Positions 1-5,171 of a stretch of DNA of 6,019 nt are shown here, in pieces (position 1 is the stretch's first letter; every line of letters starts with the position of its first letter). Source of the DNA: Candidatus Azambacteria bacterium (GTDB lineage Bacteria > Patescibacteriota > Minisyncoccia > GWC2-36-17 > WO2-46-25). A program made the translations under genes and the position numbers. The stretch spans positions 1 to 6,019 of the forward strand of contig JANLHQ010000044.1 in NCBI GenBank assembly GCA_024654415.1, in the 5' to 3' direction. The notes beneath the pieces are model-generated. The model ran no database searches, had not been told where the DNA came from, and saw only the letters and a program-made list of their open reading frames with translations.

Positions 1-738
1 TTCGGAGGGAATGTGGGGATCAAAAACACAAACCCAACAAGAGACCTGGAAATAGGAGATGGCACGGGAGAAGCATGGATAAAGCTTAGCTCCGGCCCAA
101 CCAGTCTTGCCGGCCTAGAGTTTTCCGGCGCTAATATGTGGAAACTAGAGAGATACGCTGACGACACGTTAAGGGTCACAAAAATGGGCGTTGGGCATCC
201 CATCGTTATTGAGCCGACTGATGGCAACGTTGGCATTGGGATGGTGCCGGCCTCTGGATATAAGCTCGATGTTGCTGGTCAGATACATTCCTCAAGCGGA
301 GGAATTGTGTTTCCCGATGGAACGACGCAAACGACCGCAGCGGCAACAGGAGGGCTTTTAATGCGCGCCATTCATACTTTTAAAGACTGCGTTGTGGGAG
401 GTGGTCTGGTACATACCATAGATGAAGGAAAAAGCATTTGCCGTTTTTCTGGTCTCCCCGCAGGGTGGACGCCTTATCCGACAAATTGGACAACAACAAC
501 GAGTGTACATTGTGTGGATACAAAAGGCGCCCCCCAAGGATGGGAGCCGAAATATGGAACGACAGAGTGTGATACGGGAGGACATTCTTTTGCTGATCTG
601 CCGGTAGAATCATGTACATCTGTTTCAACTGGTCAACAGTGTTGGTATGAGGGGTGGTTTGGAGCCAATAAGGTATGCGGTTATGTTAAGACAAGTACGA
701 CTTGCTACGCTACGATTACAGAAAGAGGTGGATATTAA
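1..738 (+). CDS. C-terminal part of a secreted/surface repeat protein (NVGIG-type, tail-fibre/adhesin-like), 5' partial
   Basis: The frame is open from base 1 (F-G-G-N-V-G-I-K...), so the GTG at 13 is probably an internal valine and the gene starts outside the window. Two copies of a recognisable repeat are visible: GGNVGIKNTNPTRDLEI at the left edge and DGNVGIGMVPASGYKLDVAG about 70 residues later. The block GGIVFPDGTTQTTAA follows. This pattern is common in phage tail-fibre-like and surface proteins, where it precedes a C-terminal knob or chaperone domain, and is frequent in Patescibacteria. The last ~125 residues are different: rich in Thr, Gly and Trp, with eight cysteines (126, 143, 167, 186, 201, 210, 222, 231 counted from the GTG), which suggests disulfide bonding outside the cell. 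No S74 peptidase motif is recognised. A terminator follows 28 nt after the stop. Surface location and adhesion are inference; the exact function is unknown. Confidence 0.8.
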   Translation, partial: FGGNVGIKNTNPTRDLEIGDGTGEAWIKLSSGPTSLAGLEFSGANMWKLERYADDTLRVTKMGVGHPIVIEPTDGNVGIGMVPASGYKLDVAGQIHSSSGGIVFPDGTTQTTAAATGGLLMRAIHTFKDCVVGGGLVHTIDEGKSICRFSGLPAGWTPYPTNWTTTTSVHCVDTKGAPQGWEPKYGTTECDTGGHSFADLPVESCTSVSTGQQCWYEGWFGANKVCGYVKTSTTCYATITERGGY

Positions 739-765
739 ATGAGTATTATGAGGAAAAGTTTCTAT

Positions 766-798
766 AAAAACCCGCCGCGATAAATGCGGCGGGTTTTT
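766..798 (+). terminator. Strong intrinsic (Rho-independent) terminator
   Basis: CCCGCCGC (771-778) and GCGGCGGG (786-793) form a perfect 8-bp G+C stem around a 7-nt loop (GATAAAT). A run of five T follows (794-798) and five A precede the stem (766-770), so the stem can extend to 13 bp. The A run means it could also stop transcription coming from the right on the - strand. It separates the surface-protein gene from the membrane-protein unit downstream. Confidence 0.93.
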
Positions 799-821
799 GA
801 CTAGTAAGGCGGCATTTCTGA

Positions 822-830
822 TGATATAAT
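822..830 (+). promoter_or_regulatory. Extended -10 promoter for the membrane-protein pair, likely giving a leaderless mRNA
   Basis: TGATATAAT is a perfect extended -10 element (TG-n-TATAAT). The best -35-like hexamer, TTGACT at 797-802, overlaps the T run of the upstream terminator and lies 22 bp from the -10. That is too far to be canonical, so the extended -10 probably carries recognition. A start 6-8 nt after the -10 falls at about 837-838, and the next gene's ATG is at 839. The transcript would therefore have almost no 5' leader, in agreement with the absence of a ribosome binding site. Confidence 0.7.
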
Positions 831-838
831 GGCACGTA

Positions 839-1081
839 ATGGCGCAAATCATATTTTTCATTTCTATTGTGGCACTCGTGGTGCTTAGTGCGGGCACTGT
901 GGTTGTGGTATTTCACTTTTTTCAATATCGTTTAAAAAAAGACAAGCATCGGCGGATGATAGCGTTGTTTTTAGTGGGATCTCTTTTGCTGTTCTTTCTA
1001 GAGCTTGTAATGCTTCTTGGTGCGGATTGGTCAGCAATCAATGAAGTAATAGGGGAGTATTTTTTCAAAAATTCTTTATGA
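839..1081 (+). CDS. Small two-helix membrane protein, unknown function
   Basis: This is an 80-residue protein with two hydrophobic segments, about residues 4-29 and 40-61. They are joined by a short basic loop (RLKKDKHRR, 31-39), which by the positive-inside rule should face the cytoplasm and put both ends outside. I recognise no family motif. The ATG at 839 directly follows an extended -10 promoter and has no Shine-Dalgarno sequence, so translation from a leaderless message is likely. Its TGA stop overlaps the ATG of the next gene as ATGA (1078-1081), which implies translational coupling and suggests that it works with the PH-domain membrane protein encoded there. That it is a real gene rests on the promoter, the overlap and the clean membrane topology, not on homology. 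Confidence 0.72.
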   Translation: MAQIIFFISIVALVVLSAGTVVVVFHFFQYRLKKDKHRRMIALFLVGSLLLFFLELVMLLGADWSAINEVIGEYFFKNSL

Positions 1082-1623
1082 TTGCTTTTCGTGAAGGAGA
1101 AAAGATGCTTACATTGTATCGCCGGCATGGACTTATTCTTGCCGCTGAGTTGGCGCCGATCATTCTTTTTGCGATTGTGCTGATTGGTGTTGGGGTTTTT
1201 GCGATCGAGCAAATACCAAGCGAAGTTGCCTCATTGCGTATACTAGGGTTGCTCGGTATATTGTTTTTTTTACACCTTCTCTGGATCGCGTTATTCGTTG
1301 TGCTTGCCGATTTCTTTCTTGATGTATGGGTGCTTACCGATCAGCGCGTTATTGCAATAGAGCAACGAGGGCTTTTTGCGCGCACGGTGTCGGAATTTGA
1401 CCTGTCGCGTATCCAGGATGTGACAATCGAGGTTCATGGTATTATTCCAACACTGTTTGACTACGGCAACCTTATTGCGCGTACTGCAAGTGAGCACGAG
1501 GATTTTGTATTTAAGCAGGTAGGATCCCCTCATAAAGTAAAAGATGCATTAATTCAAGCGGCTTCGGCTCAGCGCAATGATACGCTCGCCACAATCGCGA
1601 AACAGATGGACATCACATTATGA
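1078..1623 (+). CDS. Membrane-anchored bacterial PH-domain protein (bPH2/DUF304, YdbS-like)
   Basis: The 181-residue protein begins with an EGEKML..YRRHG segment typical of this family. Two membrane helices follow, about residues 18-43 and 51-80. A bacterial PH-like domain of the DUF304/YdbS type then spans about 81-161, seen in the run DVWVLTDQRVIAIEQRGLF, then SEFDLSRIQDV, TLFDYGNL and the closing VGSPHKVKDALIQ. Family members are membrane proteins of poorly defined role, so no reaction is assigned. The start at 1078 overlaps the upstream stop (ATGA) and keeps the conserved EGEK segment. An ATG at 1105 has an AAGGAG 5 nt before it, but using it would remove that segment, and the same bases simply encode EGEK. 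The last ~20 residues are a polar tail. Stop codon is TGA. Confidence 0.88.
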   Translation: MIAFREGEKMLTLYRRHGLILAAELAPIILFAIVLIGVGVFAIEQIPSEVASLRILGLLGILFFLHLLWIALFVVLADFFLDVWVLTDQRVIAIEQRGLFARTVSEFDLSRIQDVTIEVHGIIPTLFDYGNLIARTASEHEDFVFKQVGSPHKVKDALIQAASAQRNDTLATIAKQMDITL

Positions 1624-1671
1624 AAATGTATTTAGAATCAATGAAAAATGAGTAAGATGCGAAGTTTTGGA

Positions 1672-1748
1672 GCTTGGGAAAACCGCAGATATGCTTATTG
1701 CATATTGAGGATTTTCCCGAGTGAAAAACGAGCAGGTTGCCATTTTTC
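1672..1748 (+). promoter_or_regulatory. Imperfect long hairpin plus a weaker hairpin between the membrane unit and the sugar/repair operon
   Basis: GCTTGGGAAAA (1672-1682) can pair with TTTTCCCGAGT (1712-1722) over 11 positions, counting two G-T pairs. Inside lies a second perfect stem, ATATGC (1689-1694) with GCATAT (1700-1705) and loop TTATT, separated from the outer stem by a mostly unpaired 6x6 internal loop. Directly after it, GAAAAA (1723-1728) can pair with TTTTTC (1743-1748). There is no T run after the main hairpin, so this is not a standard intrinsic terminator. It may end or attenuate transcription from the membrane unit, or act as a 3' end structure. No open frame of note lies in 1624-1776. 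Confidence 0.4.
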
Positions 1749-1749
1749 G

Positions 1750-1759
1750 TGATTATAAG
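1750..1759 (+). promoter_or_regulatory. Weak -10 candidate upstream of the isomerase gene
   Basis: TGATTATAAG resembles an extended -10 (TG followed by TTATAA/TATAAG). No -35 is correctly spaced: TTGCCA at 1737-1742 is only 11 bp away. If used, transcription would begin near 1766, which excludes the GTG at 1759 as start codon and leaves about 11 nt before the ATG at 1777. Speculative, but an operon start is expected somewhere in this gap. Confidence 0.3.
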
Positions 1760-1776
1760 TGCGAGTTCATAATGTA

Positions 1777-2769
1777 ATGTCCATACACAAATATAAACAT
1801 ATGATTGAAGATGTAATCAATAAGTTTCCCGAGCAGTTTACATACGAGCCAGAGATTCACAATGGCGAGCATCTCCCGAAGGCGCATGCGTACATTGTTG
1901 CCGGTATGGGTGGGTCCGCGCTTGCGGCGGAGCTGCTGCGCGCGCGAGATAGTGAGCGAGAAATACTTATTCATCGCGGATATGGCTTACCGAGAGTAAG
2001 CGAAAGCGTGTTGAAGCGCAGCGTGTTCATCGCAATCTCATATTCCGGAAATACCGAAGAAACACTCGATGCATTTATCAAGGCACATGCACAAGGGATG
2101 AGTGTGGCGGTAATCGCAAGTGGCGGCAAGCTTATTGAGCTCGCGCAGGAGCATGAGGTTCCATATATCCAGATACCCAATACAGGCATTCAGCCGCGGC
2201 ATGCAAATGGTTTTGTCTTAAAAGCATTAATGAAGCTCATGGGGGACGAAGATGGGCTTACTGATGTCGGCACACTTATTGCCCTGCTTGATCCTTCGCG
2301 GTATCAAGAAGAAGGAAAGGCGCTTGCAGTAAAACTGAAGGGAAAAGTGCCGGTGATATATGCGTCAGCAGAAAATGGCGCGATCGCGTATAACTGGAAA
2401 ATCAAGTTCAATGAAAGTGCAAAAATACCTGCATTTCACAATGTGTTTTCGGAGCTCAATCATAATGAAATGACAGGGTTTGATATTATCGACTCTACGA
2501 AACCACTTTCGAATGTATTTCACTTTATTTTCCTTACTGATGAAAATGACCATCCGCGTATCGTAAAACGAATGGAATTGACGAAACAATTATATACCGA
2601 TCGCGGACTTTCAGTGGAAGCGGTGAAGGTGGAGGGGGAGTCAGCGTGGCACGGTGTGTTTGCATCGCTTGTGCTTGCGGATTGGACGGCGTATTATTGT
2701 GCATTACAGTATGGTACAGAGCCAGAACAAGTCCCAATGGTTGAGGAGTTTAAAAAAATGATGGAATAA
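1777..2769 (+). CDS. Bifunctional phosphoglucose/phosphomannose isomerase (SIS domain)
   Basis: From the ATG at 1777 the protein has 330 residues, usual for this family. It should interconvert glucose-6-P or mannose-6-P with fructose-6-P in the cytoplasm. The N-terminal SIS domain shows YIVAGMGGSALAAELLRA (GMGGSA at 43-48) and SYSGNTEET (88-96), the sugar-phosphate binding loops. The second half carries the family signature NESAKIPAFHNVFSELNHNE (212-231), which includes the glutamate region used in isomerisation. The C-terminal block has AxWxxYYxALxxGxEPxxVxxVEEFK, also typical. An in-frame GTG at 1759 would add six residues but sits in the -10 candidate, and an ATG at 1801 would trim the usual N-terminal helix; neither has a Shine-Dalgarno sequence. 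The gene heads a run of four closely spaced genes, and the ROK kinase 14 nt downstream fits a shared hexose-phosphate role. Confidence 0.92.
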   Translation: MSIHKYKHMIEDVINKFPEQFTYEPEIHNGEHLPKAHAYIVAGMGGSALAAELLRARDSEREILIHRGYGLPRVSESVLKRSVFIAISYSGNTEETLDAFIKAHAQGMSVAVIASGGKLIELAQEHEVPYIQIPNTGIQPRHANGFVLKALMKLMGDEDGLTDVGTLIALLDPSRYQEEGKALAVKLKGKVPVIYASAENGAIAYNWKIKFNESAKIPAFHNVFSELNHNEMTGFDIIDSTKPLSNVFHFIFLTDENDHPRIVKRMELTKQLYTDRGLSVEAVKVEGESAWHGVFASLVLADWTAYYCALQYGTEPEQVPMVEEFKKMME

Positions 2770-2783
2770 TTAAATAAAATTCT

Positions 2784-3587
2784 ATGTATCTTCTTTTTGA
2801 TATCGGGGGGACGAATATGCGCATCGCCATATCGCGCGATGGGGAAACTATTGTTGACCAAAAAATGGTTCCTACGCCTGCGGATTTTGAAGAGGGGATG
2901 AGGGTATTTAAAAAAACCGCACATGAGTTGTGTGGCGATATCCCTGCTACCGTCGCATCAGGAGGCGTTCCCGGAATCCTCAATAAGGAAAAAGCCGTAC
3001 TCTTAAGCGCGCCGAACCTCAAAAAGTGGGAAGATAAACCTTTGAGAGAAGCGCTTGAAAGGACACTTGATGTTCCTGTATATCTTGAAAATGACGCCGC
3101 ACTCGCGGGGCTTGGCGAGGCCGTATTTGGGGCTGGAAAAGATAAACACATTGTTGCTTATTTCACGGTAAGCACTGGTGTTGGTGGTGCTCGTGTGGTA
3201 GATGGGCGGCTGGATGTGGGCGCATTCGGGTTTGAGCCACATCGACAGATTGTGGATGGCACGCATACGCTTGGGCATTATATTTCCGGCAATGGGATAA
3301 AGAAGCGGTATGGTAAATTACCAGAGGATCTCGATGAGCCTGCGGCATGGGAAGAGGCGGCAAAATGGCTAGCAATAGGCGTGAATAATGCGATTGCGTT
3401 GTGGTCGCCCGAAGTATTTGTATTAGGCGGTGCAGTAATGCGAAATCGTATTTCTATTGAAAATGTAAAGAATCAGGTGGTAGGGTTTGGTAATTTTCCT
3501 GAATTTCCCGAAATTGTTGCGGCGCAATTAGGAGATGCGTCCGGCCTCTATGGTGCGCTTGCATTGGTGCGTTCTCTTCAGAAATAA
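2784..3587 (+). CDS. ROK-family sugar kinase (glucokinase-like) with altered active-site motif
   Basis: This 267-residue protein has the ASKHA ATPase fold signature of ROK kinases. It shows FDIGGTNMR (5-13, phosphate 1), GGVPG (60-64), LENDAALAGLGEAVFGAG (101-118, with the catalytic Asp104 after Asn103), STGVGGARVVDGRL (130-143, phosphate 2) and VLGGAV (213-218, adenosine region). The likely reaction is ATP-dependent phosphorylation of a hexose; glucose is inferred from the adjacent phosphoglucose isomerase. Two things are odd. At 151-154 the protein has EPHR where the family has E-x-G-H. The C-x-C-G-x-x-G-C zinc motif that normally follows is absent, replaced by a short stretch before the ISGNGI segment (167-172). 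Many short ROK proteins lack the zinc motif, but loss of the GH pair is less usual. No Shine-Dalgarno sequence precedes the ATG. A role as a different sugar kinase, or reduced activity, remains possible. Confidence 0.88.
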   Translation: MYLLFDIGGTNMRIAISRDGETIVDQKMVPTPADFEEGMRVFKKTAHELCGDIPATVASGGVPGILNKEKAVLLSAPNLKKWEDKPLREALERTLDVPVYLENDAALAGLGEAVFGAGKDKHIVAYFTVSTGVGGARVVDGRLDVGAFGFEPHRQIVDGTHTLGHYISGNGIKKRYGKLPEDLDEPAAWEEAAKWLAIGVNNAIALWSPEVFVLGGAVMRNRISIENVKNQVVGFGNFPEFPEIVAAQLGDASGLYGALALVRSLQK

Positions 3588-3588
3588 T

Positions 3589-4236
3589 ATGAAAAAGCTG
3601 GTTGCGCCACGCACTGTTATTGCACGAAAAGCGAAAGCAGTGAAGATTGTGCGCGCGCTGAAGAAACTTTTTCCAAAAGCTAGGATGGCATTGCGGTATT
3701 CTAATAATTGGGAGCTTTTAGTTGCGGTGGTACTCTCAGCGCAATGCACCGATAAAAAAGTAAACGAAGTAACAGAAAAGCTTTTTAAAAAGTATAAGAC
3801 GCTTAACGAATATGCGGATGCAGACCCAAAAGAATTCGAAAAAGATATTCATGCCACTGGATTTTTTCGTAATAAAACAAAAAGCATATTGAGGGCAGCG
3901 AATATGATACGAGCTGATTTTGGCGGAGAGATTCCTCACACAATGGAAGAATTAGTGCGCGTGCCTGGTGTGGCGCGTAAAACTGCGAATATTGTACTTG
4001 GCAACGCGTATGGTATCGTGGTGGGCATCGCGGTGGATACCCACGTCATACGACTCTCGCGCCTACTTGGCTTAACCGACCACACTGACCCGGTAAACAT
4101 AGAGCGTGACTTGATGCAGATACTTCCCAAGGAAGAATGGCTTGCATTTACCTATCGACTAATCGAGTACGGACGAAAGTATTGTTCAGCACGAAAGCAT
4201 GAGCATGCGGCATGCCCATTGAGTGCAATAAAATAA
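3589..4236 (+). CDS. nth: Endonuclease III-type DNA glycosylase/AP lyase with incomplete Fe-S cluster motif
   Basis: Endonuclease III removes oxidised pyrimidines from DNA and cuts the strand by beta-elimination (base-excision repair). The 215 residues match the family length (E. coli 211). Visible landmarks are LSAQCTD (49-55), the helix-hairpin-helix VPGVARKTANIVLG (125-138) with the Schiff-base Lys131, and VDTHVIRLSRLLGL (149-162) with the essential Asp150. The C-terminus should carry C-x6-C-x2-C-x5-C for a [4Fe-4S] cluster. Here the equivalent positions read Cys199, His206, Cys209 and Lys215, the last residue, so only two cysteines remain. The start at 3589 comes one base after the kinase stop (TAA-T-ATG). 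An in-frame ATG at 3535 would overlap the kinase and add 18 residues of non-family sequence, so it was not chosen. Catalytic residues are intact, so activity is expected. Confidence 0.93.
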   Translation: MKKLVAPRTVIARKAKAVKIVRALKKLFPKARMALRYSNNWELLVAVVLSAQCTDKKVNEVTEKLFKKYKTLNEYADADPKEFEKDIHATGFFRNKTKSILRAANMIRADFGGEIPHTMEELVRVPGVARKTANIVLGNAYGIVVGIAVDTHVIRLSRLLGLTDHTDPVNIERDLMQILPKEEWLAFTYRLIEYGRKYCSARKHEHAACPLSAIK

Positions 4237-4242
4237 AACGAA

Positions 4243-4950
4243 ATGCGTTTTTTCATCAATCAGCCAATTGCAAAAGGGGCAAAGATTAGCATTACCGATA
4301 CGGGTATGCGGCATCAGCTTGTAAATGTGTTGCGGCGCAAGACAGGCGACACGATAATCGTGCTTGACGGGAAAGGGAATGAAGCTGATGCGGTAATACA
4401 AAGTATTACAAAAGACGAGGTGGTGGTAACTGTCGGCGTGTGTGGGAAAAACAAGAATGAGTCAAAATATCCCGTGACGCTCTATCAGAGCGTACTCAAA
4501 AAAGACAATATGGAGATTGTGTTTGAAAAATGCACGGAAGTCGGCGTATCGCGGTTTGTTCCCATGCTTTCTGAGCACTCAGTAAAACAAGGAGTTAATT
4601 TTATACGCGCGCGAAAGATCGTACAGGAGGCAGCTGAGCAATCACGACGAGGGGTAATTCCGGAGATCAGTGAGACCCACTCATTTAACGATGCGGTCAA
4701 AGAAGCTCAAAGCAGTGGTGCAATATGTGTGATTGCACATAACGAAGGGGAGATAGAGCACATAGGGGATTTTGCGCGCGCACATGACCTTTCAGGCGGT
4801 ATAAATGTATGTATAGGCCCTGAGGGAGGATTTAGTGATGCAGAGATAGTGTACGCTTCCCAAAACGGGTTTCATATCGTATCGTTGGGAAAGAGGACAT
4901 TGCGGGCAGAAACTGCCGCAATTGTTGCGTGTTTCTCGGTGGCTGAGTAA
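4243..4950 (+). CDS. rsmE: 16S rRNA (uracil-1498-N3)-methyltransferase RsmE
   Basis: RsmE uses S-adenosylmethionine to methylate N3 of U1498 in 16S rRNA, near the decoding centre of the 30S subunit. The 235-residue protein is of usual length. An N-terminal PUA-like RNA-binding domain includes HQLVNVLRRKTGD (24-36). The C-terminal SPOUT domain shows LKKDNMEIVFEKCTEVGV (85-102), EAAEQSRR (129-136), IGPEGGFSDAE (191-201), which lines the SAM pocket, and the knot end LGKRTLRAETA (215-225). It starts 6 nt after nth with no Shine-Dalgarno sequence, so it is probably the last gene of the operon that begins with the isomerase. Its stop codon lies one base before the left arm of the inverted-repeat structure that fills the next intergenic space, so that structure would form in its 3' untranslated RNA. 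Confidence 0.95.
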   Translation: MRFFINQPIAKGAKISITDTGMRHQLVNVLRRKTGDTIIVLDGKGNEADAVIQSITKDEVVVTVGVCGKNKNESKYPVTLYQSVLKKDNMEIVFEKCTEVGVSRFVPMLSEHSVKQGVNFIRARKIVQEAAEQSRRGVIPEISETHSFNDAVKEAQSSGAICVIAHNEGEIEHIGDFARAHDLSGGINVCIGPEGGFSDAEIVYASQNGFHIVSLGKRTLRAETAAIVACFSVAE

Positions 4951-4951
4951 C

Positions 4952-5144
4952 AATTCCTCTCCATACTTCTTTCTTGCCCCGTCATTTATTATACTACAAT
5001 AAAGAAGACGGGATTGCTGTTTGTTGCCAATCGCTACGCTCTTGGACAAACAGGGAATATCTTAACGGAAGCGCAGCCCTTCATTGCTTGTTGTTCTTAT
5101 AGAAGGGCGCGAGAGGATTAAAGAAAGAATTATAGAGAGGAATT
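4952..5144 (+). repeat. Inverted repeat (24 nt, 22 complementary) enclosing three hairpins; structured RNA or MITE-like element
   Basis: The left arm 4952-4975 is complementary to the right arm 5121-5144 at 22 of 24 positions (mismatches C4962/A5134 and C4966/T5130). Nested inside, without conflict, are three stems. P2: CCCGTC 4978-4983 with GACGGG 5007-5012, then TTTATT 4985-4990 with AATAAA 4998-5003. P3: CTGTTTGT 5017-5024 with ACAAACAG 5046-5053, then CCAA 5027-5030 with TTGG 5042-5045. P4: GCCCTTC 5076-5082 with GAAGGGC 5102-5108, extended by CGC 5072-5074 with GCG 5109-5111 around a bulged A. Together they give a four-helix junction of 193 nt. The arms are strand-biased: pyrimidines on the left, purines on the right. 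No convincing open frame or T-run terminator is seen. AGTAA occurs just outside both ends (4946-4950 and 5147-5151). The repeat is directly visible; whether it acts as RNA or as mobile DNA is inference. Confidence 0.8.
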
Positions 5145-5171
5145 ACAGTAATTATCTTCTAGCTTTTATTT

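Noticed and set aside
13..15. GTG as a true start codon of the first gene
   Set aside because: The frame continues to base 1 and the residues before it (G-G-N) complete the family repeat GGNVGI, so this is an internal valine of a partial gene.
1105..1107. Alternative start of the PH-domain gene with AAGGAG 5 nt upstream
   Set aside because: It would delete the conserved EGEK segment, which these bases encode; ATG 1078 also has the ATGA overlap with the preceding gene.
3535..3588. Upstream ATG extending nth by 18 residues
   Set aside because: It would overlap the kinase gene by over 50 nt, and the added residues do not resemble the family N-terminus; ATG 3589 directly follows the kinase stop and gives normal length.
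4987..4992. TATTAT as a -10 element for an RNA or nfo
   Set aside because: No -35 at a usable distance (TTGCCC at 4974-4979 is only 7 bp away) and it sits in an A/T hairpin stem, so chance is likely.
4978..5012. P2 hairpin as an intrinsic terminator of rsmE
   Set aside because: No T run follows it (GGATTGCTG), and its stem is interrupted; P3 and P4 also lack T tracts.
4792..5049. Minus-strand 85-residue open frame across the end of rsmE and the spacer
   Set aside because: It lies mostly antisense to well-supported rsmE, its product has no recognisable motif, and its start falls inside the hairpin region.
5135..5141. AGAGAGG-type purine run as the nfo ribosome binding site
   Set aside because: It is about 30 nt from the ATG at 5172, too far for Shine-Dalgarno pairing, and is part of the right arm of the inverted repeat.
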